Positions 55,922-63,613 of a stretch of 64,000 nucleotides of DNA are shown here, in pieces; position 1 is the stretch's first letter, and every line of letters starts with the position of its first letter. The DNA lies in assembly GCF_022900255.1 (NCBI RefSeq), contig NZ_JALIRM010000001.1, positions 372,001-436,000 of the forward strand. The letters run 5' to 3'. The position numbers and the translations under genes were made by a program. Under the pieces are notes generated by a model. It did no database searches. It saw nothing but the letters and a program-made list of their open reading frames with translations, and was not told the origin of the DNA. This stretch comes from Lederbergia wuyishanensis (lineage in GTDB: Bacteria > Bacillota > Bacilli > Bacillales > Bacillaceae_C).

Positions 55922-57157
55922 GTGAAAGTTGGCAGTCTTGAATCGACGATGATACAGGCACCGTTTGCAACTTCTAGTCCTATACAATCGAATAATTTGA
56001 GCTTTCAAATGATTTTAGGTGCAACGATGGATAAAAGCAAAGAAATTATGCTTATACCATCACCTAACCAAGAGTTGGGATCTGTTGCTGATTTAATTGA
56101 CATTTTAAAAGGAAATGTTGATTTAGAATTCAATGAACAAGATTTAGATGTAATAGAATCTAGCATGCTTGAAACCATTCATGAATTGATAAATTGGCTA
56201 AAGGAGAACGTTGATTCAAAACATTCACTAGATACAACAAATTTTGATGAGCCACTTCCTGCTGATTTTTTAGCTGCTTCTGTATTATTATTTCAGATTA
56301 TTAATGAAGTAGATAATGAAACTTTGGAGAATTTACCTTTTGACAAAACATTACCTTATGTGAAGGCTGTTAAAGAATTTTTGATTATATCCAAAGGAAA
56401 TACTGTTAGCCTTTCAGAAATTAAACAGCTTGAAGATTTAGAGACTTCCATTGATAATTTGCTATTACGACTTCAAGAGTTGACAAAAGAAAATAAATAT
56501 CAAACGATGCGGAAATCAATCGATCACGCATTTTTTAAAGGGAAGGAGATAAATGATTTCCATCCTCAAAACAAAAATTCAAATGTATTACAGACCTTAT
56601 TAGGAAAATCTCCAAACGATCAATTGTTGAACAAGCGAATTGTTAGTCCGGACGTAATGATAAATGCTAATCCTGCTTTACAGACAGAGTCATTTATCTT
56701 ACGTGTTAGTGAACCAGTTAACGAAGAAACCGCGATGCGAGGATTGATTAAGGAATTTGCAAATATTTTAAGTAGATCAAGTCTTACTCAAGGTCCTAAT
56801 GCTACAAAATTATTAATTAGACTGCATCCAGAAGAATTAGGAACATTAAGAGTAGAGCTATTACAAAAGGATGGACAATTGACTGCAAGAATCTTAGCTT
56901 CTACACATAAAGCCAAAGAAATACTAGATTATCAAATCAATAGTTTAAGACAATCCTTTACACAACAAAATATTTCAATTGACAGAATAGAAGTAACATA
57001 TACCCAAGATGATCTTCAGCGGTATACGAATCAAGAAAAACAAGAAAATCAGCAACGTCAGGATGAACAAAATCAAAAACAGGGAGAATCTAACCCGGAA
57101 AATAGCGAGAAATTTAAGGATGCATTAAGTAATGTTTTATTCGAAACGGAGGTGTAG
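55922..57157 (+). CDS. fliK: Flagellar hook-length control protein FliK
   Basis: Secreted ruler that switches export from hook to filament proteins. About 411 residues: variable N-terminal half and the conserved C-terminal FliK domain KLLIRLHPEELGTLRVELLQ, KDGQLTARILAST and LRQSFTQQNISIDRIEV, ending in a Gln-rich tail (QQRQDEQNQKQGE). GTG 55922 follows AAAGGGGGTGA; a TTG at 55904 precedes that Shine-Dalgarno and is not used. flgD follows 4 bases later. Confidence 0.93.
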   Translation: MKVGSLESTMIQAPFATSSPIQSNNLSFQMILGATMDKSKEIMLIPSPNQELGSVADLIDILKGNVDLEFNEQDLDVIESSMLETIHELINWLKENVDSKHSLDTTNFDEPLPADFLAASVLLFQIINEVDNETLENLPFDKTLPYVKAVKEFLIISKGNTVSLSEIKQLEDLETSIDNLLLRLQELTKENKYQTMRKSIDHAFFKGKEINDFHPQNKNSNVLQTLLGKSPNDQLLNKRIVSPDVMINANPALQTESFILRVSEPVNEETAMRGLIKEFANILSRSSLTQGPNATKLLIRLHPEELGTLRVELLQKDGQLTARILASTHKAKEILDYQINSLRQSFTQQNISIDRIEVTYTQDDLQRYTNQEKQENQQRQDEQNQKQGESNPENSEKFKDALSNVLFETEV

Positions 57158-57161
57158 TTAA

Positions 57162-57791
57162 ATGTCCATTTCTATTAATTCAGATTTGTTGTATTCCTCT
57201 GTTCAAAAAAGAGAAGTAAAAACGGGAAAAGATATTTTAGGAAAAGATGATTTTCTAAAACTATTAATGGTCCAGTTACAAAATCAGGACCCAATGAATC
57301 CGATGCAGGATAAAGAATTTATTGCCCAAATGGCTACTTTTTCGTCTCTAGAGCAGATGACTAATATGAACAAATCAATTGAATCATTAGTTCAATTTCA
57401 ATCACAATCTAGCTTAATTTCTCTTAGTCAGTTTGTTGGCAAAGAAGTGACATGGCATAAAGTTAATGAAGAAACTAGTACGTCTGAACCAACTTTTATT
57501 AATGGAAAAGGAATTGTAAGTTCAGTTCAATTTGTCGGTGATACTGTAAAGTTCACATTAGAGGACGGAACCGAATTAGCTCCAGCAAACATTTCTGAAG
57601 TTAATAATATTTCTGCTGAATCGCCTCTTATTTCCGCAACATCCATGATTGGAAAGAACATTTCTTGGATGGAAGATGAAGAAGAACTAAGCGGTATTGT
57701 GAAGTCAGTATCAATGAAAAATAATATTGTGTTTCTTCATACTGAGGAAGGGCAAGCAATCAAGAATAATGATGTCATTAAAATAAGCTAG
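57162..57791 (+). CDS. flgD: Flagellar hook cap / assembly protein FlgD
   Basis: 209-residue scaffold (YlxG) that caps the growing hook. The signature DFLKLLMVQLQNQDPMNPMQ with DKEFIAQMATFSSLEQMTNM lies in the N-terminal third; the C-terminal part repeats two small beta domains (VGKEVTWHKVN and IGKNISWMEDEEELSG). Shine-Dalgarno ACGGAGGTG lies in the fliK end. It is larger than B. subtilis FlgD as I recall it. Confidence 0.95.
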   Translation: MSISINSDLLYSSVQKREVKTGKDILGKDDFLKLLMVQLQNQDPMNPMQDKEFIAQMATFSSLEQMTNMNKSIESLVQFQSQSSLISLSQFVGKEVTWHKVNEETSTSEPTFINGKGIVSSVQFVGDTVKFTLEDGTELAPANISEVNNISAESPLISATSMIGKNISWMEDEEELSGIVKSVSMKNNIVFLHTEEGQAIKNNDVIKIS

Positions 57792-57807
57792 TAAAGGAAG
57801 TATTGAA

Positions 57808-58194
57808 ATGGAAAATATAATTCATAAGCTTCCTGTACAACCAATTGCCCTACATTCTAAAACCAAATCTAGTAAGACAACAAAATCTAGCAATCAAACC
57901 TTTTCTCAAATTCTTGATCAGGAAACTTCCAAGCAGACCAGACTAACAATTAGTAAGCATGCAGGTATAAGAATGAGTGAAAGAAAAATCTCAATCGAGC
58001 AGGACGTCTGGGATCAAATCGAGATAAAAGTTAATGAAGCAAAAAGGCAAGGGGTTAAAGATTCACTAGTCCTATTAAAAAATGCAGCAATGATCATAAG
58101 TGCCAAAAATAATACAGTCGTAACAGTCATGGATAGACAGGAAGCAGGAAGTCAAATATTTACGAAAATCGATGGGACCATCATTTTGGAATAA
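57808..58194 (+). CDS. Flagellar operon protein, TIGR02530 family
   Basis: 128 residues, no established function. An N-terminal Ser/Thr/Lys-rich stretch (KTKSSKTTKSSNQTFSQILD) is followed by the conserved core LTISKHAGIRMSERKISIEQ and VKDSLVLLKNAAMIISAKNN, ending TVVTVMDRQEAGSQIFTKID. This family is found between flgD and flgE in many clostridia and some bacilli but not in B. subtilis 168. The ATG at 57808 has AAAGGAAG upstream. It is small and soluble and lies directly before the hook gene, so a hook chaperone or translation factor is possible (inference). Confidence 0.82.
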   Translation: MENIIHKLPVQPIALHSKTKSSKTTKSSNQTFSQILDQETSKQTRLTISKHAGIRMSERKISIEQDVWDQIEIKVNEAKRQGVKDSLVLLKNAAMIISAKNNTVVTVMDRQEAGSQIFTKIDGTIILE

Positions 58195-58210
58195 TACGAT
58201 AAAAAAGGAT

Positions 58211-58263
58211 GCAGCTGGACCTAAAATAGGAAGCTGCGAGCCGCCGACTGACAGACGCGGTTC
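58211..58263 (+). other. Tandem GC-rich hairpins before flgE
   Basis: Hairpin A pairs GCAGCT (58211-58216) with AGCTGC (58232-58237), plus inner CCT/AGG. Hairpin B pairs GAGCCGC (58238-58244) with GCGGTTC (58257-58263), one G-U pair. No T-run follows. They stack end to end just before the flgE Shine-Dalgarno. Confidence 0.65.
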
Positions 58264-58283
58264 ATTGAAGGGAGAACAATAAA

Positions 58284-59654
58284 ATGATTCGTTCAATGTA
58301 TTCGGGAATTAGCGGGATGAAAAACTTCCAAACAAAATTAGATGTAATTGGAAATAACATTGCGAATGTTAACACATATGGATTCAAAAAAGGCCGTGTT
58401 ACGTTTAAAGATATGGTTAGTCAAACAATATCGGGTGCAAGTGCTCCAACACAAGGCAGAGGTGGAACGAATCCGAAGCAAGTTGGACTTGGTTCACAGT
58501 TAGCTTCTATTGATATGATAGATACCCAAGGAAGCTTGCAAACAACAGGAAGAGTTCTCGACCTTGCCATACAAGGTGATGGATATTTGACAATTGCCGA
58601 AGGGACTCCAAGTGGAGATACTTTCTTTGCAACGTCTACTTATTATACGAGGGCAGGTAATCTCTATTTAAATAATGATGGATACGTAGTTACAGGCACT
58701 GGGCATTATGTTTTAGCTACTAATCCTAGCGATAATAGTTTACAGCCAATTCGTATTAATGGAGGTAAAATACAAGAAATAGAAAGCTTTAGTATTTCTG
58801 AAAATGGAAAAATCAGTTTTATTAAAACTTCAAATCAAACTTCAATTGATAAAGCTCGTGAATTAATCGGAAATATAGCAGGTACTGCAAAAAATCTTGT
58901 AGAAAATCCGACTTCAAAGAAATACCTTGATTCTTTAGTAAAAATAACAGATGAACTAGACGAAGTGTTAAAAGAAGCAGAAAAGGAAGCTCAATTATTG
59001 AAGGTTGAAGCAGATAATTTACTTGCAAAAGCAAATGCTGGCACCGATGCTCGTGCAAAAACAGCTGCTACCGATGCTCAAAATAGAGCAGTAGATGCCT
59101 TAACGAAAGTTCAGGACATTAAAGCAAAATATGATGATTTAAAAAATAAAGTTACTGATGTTGACAATAAATTTACAACATACCAAACTACACCAAATGA
59201 TACGAATAAAAAGGCAGTAGAAGATGCGGCAACTTTAGCACTTACTAGTGCAAATGACGCTTCAGCAACAATATCAGTCGCCTCTGACGGTGTTTCTAAT
59301 GCAATGGATGCAATTGATTACATTCACGCTACAGAGCTAGGCCTTTCTAAAGACGGAGATTTATATACAACTAATTTTTCGATTACTCTCGCTCGCTTTT
59401 CCAATAGTGGTGGGCTTCAGAAAGTGGGAGAAAATATGTTTACACAAACAGCCGCATCTGGTATAGCGACATACACAGTTCCAGGAAGTGACGGTTCAGG
59501 GACACTAGTTTCAGGTTCACTTGAAATGTCCAATGTAGATCTTTCAGAGGAATTTACAGAAATGATAGTAGCCCAACGTGGCTTCCAAGCGAACACAAGG
59601 ATTATTACAACATCCGATGAAATTTTGCAGGAGCTCGTTAACTTAAAACGATAA
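58284..59654 (+). CDS. flgE: Flagellar hook protein FlgE with a large helical insertion
   Basis: Builds the hook. The N-terminus MIRSMYSGISGMKNFQTKLD with NNIANVNTYGFKKGRVTFKD and the C-terminal EEFTEMIVAQRGFQANTRII are nearly identical to B. subtilis FlgE, which has 264 residues; this protein has 456. The extra length lies in one block, about residues 181-363 (58824-59373), predicted almost all alpha helix and rich in Ala, Lys, Asp and Glu (LDEVLKEAEKEAQLLKVEAD, AKTAATDAQNRAVDALTKVQ). Standard beta sequence resumes at FSITLARFSNSGGLQKVGEN. The insert would project from the outer domain of the hook. GAAGGGAGAAC precedes the ATG. Confidence 0.94.
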   Translation: MIRSMYSGISGMKNFQTKLDVIGNNIANVNTYGFKKGRVTFKDMVSQTISGASAPTQGRGGTNPKQVGLGSQLASIDMIDTQGSLQTTGRVLDLAIQGDGYLTIAEGTPSGDTFFATSTYYTRAGNLYLNNDGYVVTGTGHYVLATNPSDNSLQPIRINGGKIQEIESFSISENGKISFIKTSNQTSIDKARELIGNIAGTAKNLVENPTSKKYLDSLVKITDELDEVLKEAEKEAQLLKVEADNLLAKANAGTDARAKTAATDAQNRAVDALTKVQDIKAKYDDLKNKVTDVDNKFTTYQTTPNDTNKKAVEDAATLALTSANDASATISVASDGVSNAMDAIDYIHATELGLSKDGDLYTTNFSITLARFSNSGGLQKVGENMFTQTAASGIATYTVPGSDGSGTLVSGSLEMSNVDLSEEFTEMIVAQRGFQANTRIITTSDEILQELVNLKR

Positions 59655-59668
59655 TGTAAGGGGGGAGA

Positions 59669-59714
59669 AGGGTCGGGTGCTCCCTGCGATCCGGCCCTGA
59701 TCATTCTTTGATCA
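59669..59714 (+). other. Two RNA hairpins at the swrD start
   Basis: AGGGTCGG (59669-59676) pairs with CCGGCCCT (59691-59698), one G-U pair, 14-base loop. TGATCA at 59698-59703 and 59709-59714 can form a second hairpin over the TTG start codon. The only Shine-Dalgarno, AAGGGGGG at 59658-59665, lies before the first hairpin. Confidence 0.6.
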
Positions 59715-59926
59715 AAATAACTAGATTAAATGGAAGTACATTTATATTAAACGCATTATATATTGAAAAAGTAGAGTCATTTCCAGATACTACAATTACC
59801 CTCACGAATGGACGAAAATATGTAGCAGCAGAATCAGAGGAGTTAATAAACAATCGTATCGTGGAATTCTATCAATCCATTAATCTCCTTGGCCGAAAAG
59901 AATTGGAGGATTTGAAAGATGAGTAA
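59708..59926 (+). CDS. swrD: Swarming motility protein SwrD (FlbD family)
   Basis: 72-residue protein that raises flagellar motor power in B. subtilis, needed for swarming. It reads MIKITRLNGSTFILNALYIE with KVESFPDTTITLTNGRKYVA, the FlbD/YlzI pattern. The start is a TTG at 59708 with no nearby Shine-Dalgarno; AAGGGGGG lies 42 bases upstream beyond a hairpin. Its end overlaps fliL by 8 bases. Confidence 0.93.
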   Translation: MIKITRLNGSTFILNALYIEKVESFPDTTITLTNGRKYVAAESEELINNRIVEFYQSINLLGRKELEDLKDE

Positions 59927-60341
59927 AAAAATATTTCCAACTATGATGGTTGTTTTAACATCAATTTTACTGCTTGCTACATTATCCTTAATTATTATCA
60001 TGAATCTTGGTGATAAAGATAAAAAGGAACCAACTATAGATGAAGTTATAAAAGTATCCGTAGATGTCCCTGAGATTATGACAAATGTAAAAACTGGGGA
60101 TTATGTTAAAATTTCTTTTAAAGTTCAGACAGATGGAAAAAAGGCAAAAGAAGAATTTAAGAAAAGAGATTTTCAAATTAAAAATCTAATCATATCCGAG
60201 CTTTCTGAAATGGAACCTTCCGATTTAGATGGAAAGGAAGGTAAACAAAATCTGGAAGAGACGATTAAAGGGAAAATAAACGATCTAATGCAAAACGGAA
60301 AAGTAGTTAGAGTGTACATCACCTCCTATGTCATTTCTTAA
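59919..60341 (+). CDS. fliL: Flagellar basal body-associated protein FliL
   Basis: 140-residue single-pass membrane protein that supports stator function. One transmembrane helix at about residues 8-30 (MMVVLTSILLLATLSLIIIM), then an extracytoplasmic stomatin-like domain ending LEETIKGKINDLMQNGKVVR and VYITSYVIS. Length equals B. subtilis FliL (140 aa). It overlaps swrD and precedes fliM. Confidence 0.95.
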   Translation: MSKKIFPTMMVVLTSILLLATLSLIIIMNLGDKDKKEPTIDEVIKVSVDVPEIMTNVKTGDYVKISFKVQTDGKKAKEEFKKRDFQIKNLIISELSEMEPSDLDGKEGKQNLEETIKGKINDLMQNGKVVRVYITSYVIS

Positions 60342-60377
60342 ATTACTTATAATCTAATTTGAAACGGAGGTGCAGCT

Positions 60378-61379
60378 ATGCCGGAAGATGTGTTATCGCA
60401 AAGTGAAATTGATGCTCTGCTATCCGCTATATCTACGGGTGAAATGTCAGCGGAAGATTTTAAAAGAGAAGAAGACGTTAAAAAGGTAAAAATATACGAC
60501 TTTAAACGAGCATTAAGATTCTCTAAAGATCAAGTCCGAAGTTTGACGAGAATCTATGAGAATTTTGCACGTTTATTAACAACATATTTTTCTGCTCAAC
60601 TAAGGACGTATGTTAATATTACCGTTGCTACTGCGGATCAAATTCCATATGAAGAATATGTACGTTCCGTCCCTAATATGACCATTTTAAATGTCATAGA
60701 GGTCCCTCCTCTCGAAGGTAGAATGATCATGGAAATACATCCTAATATTGCATATGCGATGATTGATAGAATCCTTGGGGGAAAAGGAACCTCAATAAAT
60801 AAGATTGAGAACTTAACTGAAATAGAAACACGGCTTATGACTAACTTATTTGAGCATACGTTGGAGCATTTACAGGAGGCATGGTCGGGCATTGCAGAAA
60901 TAGATCCCATTTTATCCGAACTGGAAGTAAATCCGCAATTTTTACAAGTTGCAACTCCAAATGAAACTGTAGTAGTTATTTCCATGAACGCAAGTGTAGG
61001 AGAAACGAGTGGGATGATTAATATATGTATACCTCATGTTTTGTTAGAGCCTATCATTCCTAAACTCTCGGCACATTATTGGATGGAAACAAACACAAAG
61101 ATTAGAAAGCCGGAAGAGGTTGCATTACTGGAAGAAAAAATAAAAGAAGCACATATGGAACTAACCGTTGACCTTGGATTATCTACTATTACAATTGATG
61201 ACTTTCTATCTTTAAATGTGGGAGATGTTATTGAATTAAATAGACGTATTGATGAACCTCTTACGATTAAGGTTGGAGAAAAACCTAAATTCATCGGACA
61301 AGCTGGTAAAAGGAATAAAAAAATGGCTGTACAAATTATTGATAATATAGAGGAGGGCGAAGGAAATAATGAATGGTGA
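60378..61379 (+). CDS. fliM: Flagellar motor switch protein FliM
   Basis: C-ring protein that binds phosphorylated CheY. The 333-residue protein has the N-terminal CheY-binding segment DVLSQSEIDALLSAI, the CheC-like middle domain (FSAQLRTYVNITVATADQIP, IDRILGGKG) and a C-terminal SpoA/FliN domain (VDLGLSTITIDDFLSLNVGD). A GAAACGGAGGTG Shine-Dalgarno precedes the ATG. It overlaps fliY by 11 bases. Confidence 0.98.
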   Translation: MPEDVLSQSEIDALLSAISTGEMSAEDFKREEDVKKVKIYDFKRALRFSKDQVRSLTRIYENFARLLTTYFSAQLRTYVNITVATADQIPYEEYVRSVPNMTILNVIEVPPLEGRMIMEIHPNIAYAMIDRILGGKGTSINKIENLTEIETRLMTNLFEHTLEHLQEAWSGIAEIDPILSELEVNPQFLQVATPNETVVVISMNASVGETSGMINICIPHVLLEPIIPKLSAHYWMETNTKIRKPEEVALLEEKIKEAHMELTVDLGLSTITIDDFLSLNVGDVIELNRRIDEPLTIKVGEKPKFIGQAGKRNKKMAVQIIDNIEEGEGNNEW

Positions 61380-62538
61380 AATGCTCTCACAAGATGAGAT
61401 TGATGCGTTATTACGCGGTGAACCAGTAAATGAGGATGTAGTGAAAGAAGAAGTTCTTGAAGTATCTGATTATTTAACCGAAATGCAGCAAGATGCTATA
61501 GGAGAACTTGGAAATATTTCTTTTGGCAGTTCAGCAACTGCATTATCTACATTATTAAATCAAAAGGTAGAAATTACAACACCATCAGTTTCCATTATTG
61601 ATAATGCAAAACTGGAAGAAGAATTTCCACATCCTTATGTAGCAATTCAAGTTAAATATACGGCTGGTTTCTCTGGAGTAAATATTCTTGTTATAAAGCA
61701 AAGTGATGCAGCCATTATTGCGGATTTAATGCTTGGTGGAGATGGAACATCGCCTGCTAACATGTTAGATGAGATACATTTAAGTGCGGTTCAAGAAGCT
61801 ATGAATCAAATGATGGGTTCAGCTGCAACTTCAATGTCATCCATTTTTGAAAAGAAGGTAGATATTTCCCCGCCTTCTATTGAGTTATTAAATTTTTCTC
61901 AGGGGGAAGGAACTCAAACAATTCCACAGCAAAACCTTTTAGTAAAAGTATCTTTTCATCTATCGATAGGCAATTTAATAGATTCCGATATTATGCAAGT
62001 TCTTCCAATTGAATTTGCCAAGAAGCTTGTAGTAGATTTGTTTGAAAAAAATAGCAATACACAATCGGAGACAAACCCTCCAATTATTTCGAATGATGAT
62101 AAGTTGCAAGTTTCAAAAAATGAACAAAGTTCACAGCAATCTCAAAACACAATAAATAATAATCAACCGAAAAATGAACATAACCAAGAGTCAAATAGAG
62201 AGGCTCCAAAAAGTCAATTGAACGTTCAATCAGCAACCTTTTTAGATTTTAATCAATCTAATACACCCGCGCCAGAGACGAAAAATCTTGACATGCTTCT
62301 TGATATACCATTGCAGGTTACTGTAGAGCTTGGTAAGACCAAAAAATCGGTTAAAGAAATTCTTGAACTTGGTGCTGGATCTATTATTGAATTGGATAAG
62401 CTGGCAGGTGAGCCTGTAGAAATACTAGTTAACAGCAGGCTAATTGCTAAAGGTGAAGTAGTTGTAATTGATGAAAATTTTGGAGTAAGAGTAACTGACA
62501 TTGTCAGCCAATCCGATAGATTAAAAAAGTTAAATTGA
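61369..62538 (+). CDS. fliY: Flagellar motor switch phosphatase FliY
   Basis: C-ring protein combining a CheC-type CheY-P phosphatase with a FliN-like domain. The 389-residue protein has an N-terminal MLSQDEIDALLRGEPVN CheY-binding segment, two phosphatase motifs (MQQDAIGELGNISFGSSATA and LSAVQEAMNQMMGSAATSMS, both with the E-x-x-N pattern), an Asn/Gln-rich linker near 235-290, and the SpoA domain LDIPLQVTVELGKTKKSVKE. ATG 61369 has AGGAGGGCGAAGGA upstream. Confidence 0.96.
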   Translation: MNGEMLSQDEIDALLRGEPVNEDVVKEEVLEVSDYLTEMQQDAIGELGNISFGSSATALSTLLNQKVEITTPSVSIIDNAKLEEEFPHPYVAIQVKYTAGFSGVNILVIKQSDAAIIADLMLGGDGTSPANMLDEIHLSAVQEAMNQMMGSAATSMSSIFEKKVDISPPSIELLNFSQGEGTQTIPQQNLLVKVSFHLSIGNLIDSDIMQVLPIEFAKKLVVDLFEKNSNTQSETNPPIISNDDKLQVSKNEQSSQQSQNTINNNQPKNEHNQESNREAPKSQLNVQSATFLDFNQSNTPAPETKNLDMLLDIPLQVTVELGKTKKSVKEILELGAGSIIELDKLAGEPVEILVNSRLIAKGEVVVIDENFGVRVTDIVSQSDRLKKLN

Positions 62539-62557
62539 TATTTTAGGAGGAAATACA

Positions 62558-62920
62558 GTGGCAAATAGAATTTTAATTGTGGATGACGCCGCATTTATGA
62601 GAATGATGATTAAGGATATTTTGGTGAAAAATGGTTTCGAGGTAGTTGGAGAAGCAGTAGATGGAGTTCAAGCTGTAGAAAAATATAATGAGCTTAAACC
62701 AGATTTAGTCACAATGGATATTACAATGCCTGAAATGGATGGAATTACAGCTTTAAAAGAAATAAAAGCAATCGATCCAGCTGCAAAAATTATTATGTGT
62801 TCTGCAATGGGGCAACAAGCAATGGTTATTGATGCAATTCAAGCAGGCGCAAAAGATTTTATTGTTAAGCCGTTCCAAGCGGATAGGGTAATAGAAGCTA
62901 TCCAAAAAACATTAGGATAA
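62558..62920 (+). CDS. cheY: Chemotaxis response regulator CheY
   Basis: 120-residue receiver that, when phosphorylated by CheA, binds FliM and promotes smooth swimming in Bacillus. It starts ANRILIVDDAAFMRMMIKDI, with the phospho-Asp in VTMDITMPEMDG (about residue 54), the Ser/Thr switch in IIMCSAMGQQ and the Lys in GAKDFIVKPFQ. GTG 62558 follows TTAGGAGGAAATAC. It is nearly identical to B. subtilis CheY. Confidence 0.98.
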   Translation: MANRILIVDDAAFMRMMIKDILVKNGFEVVGEAVDGVQAVEKYNELKPDLVTMDITMPEMDGITALKEIKAIDPAAKIIMCSAMGQQAMVIDAIQAGAKDFIVKPFQADRVIEAIQKTLG

Positions 62921-62926
62921 TAAAAA

Positions 62927-63613
62927 ATGAATTCAATCATCAAACAAGTGGCAATTGTTTTCACCATCATGTGTATACTTCTTAGCCAAGCGGATCAAAT
63001 AATCGTTTTTGCTGAAAATAATCCGCTTGGTGGAACTGTAAAAGAATGTTATACGAACAATTGTAATGAAGTTAAAGATAAAGTACAGGATAAAGGCACG
63101 AAATTAGATCAACCGGATAACAAAAATTCATTTGGTGTAGGTGTTGCAGAATTTCTAAAAATGATTCTTGCATTAATTTTTGTTATAGCCATATTATATT
63201 TTTTATTAAAATTTATTAATAAAAAAAGTCAATCGTATCAACAAAATAGACTTGTTCAAAATTTAGGAGGAACGCCATTAGGTGGCAATCGCTCTATACA
63301 AATAGTCAAAGTCGGTAATCGTTTGTTAGTTCTTGGAGTTGGAGAAAATGTACAACTTTTAAAAGAAATAGCAGATGAAGAAGAATATGAAAACTATTTA
63401 AAGCAATATGAAGATCAGTTGGATCAGAGCTTACAGCCGGTAAATATGATTACGAATTGGATCAAGCGATTAAATAAGTCTACAAACGAAACGAGAGAAA
63501 ATGAACAGCAGCCATTTCATATACATTTGAAAAGACAGCTTGATGAAATCAAAAAGGAGCGCAAACAGTCAATGAAAAAGCTTGATCATAAGGAGTCTAA
63601 TTTAGATGAATGA
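62927..63613 (+). CDS. fliO: Flagellar biosynthetic protein FliO (FliZ)
   Basis: 228-residue membrane protein that helps assemble the FliP export gate. An N-terminal signal-like helix (VAIVFTIMCILLSQADQIIVFA), a short external loop, a transmembrane segment (LKMILALIFVIAILYFLLKF, about 78-97) and a cytoplasmic FliO domain (LGGTPLGGNRSIQIVKVGNR then LLVLGVGENVQLLKEI) are seen, with a long charged tail. The B. subtilis gene at this place is called fliZ. ATG 62927 has only a weak Shine-Dalgarno. It overlaps fliP by 8 bases. Confidence 0.93.
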   Translation: MNSIIKQVAIVFTIMCILLSQADQIIVFAENNPLGGTVKECYTNNCNEVKDKVQDKGTKLDQPDNKNSFGVGVAEFLKMILALIFVIAILYFLLKFINKKSQSYQQNRLVQNLGGTPLGGNRSIQIVKVGNRLLVLGVGENVQLLKEIADEEEYENYLKQYEDQLDQSLQPVNMITNWIKRLNKSTNETRENEQQPFHIHLKRQLDEIKKERKQSMKKLDHKESNLDE

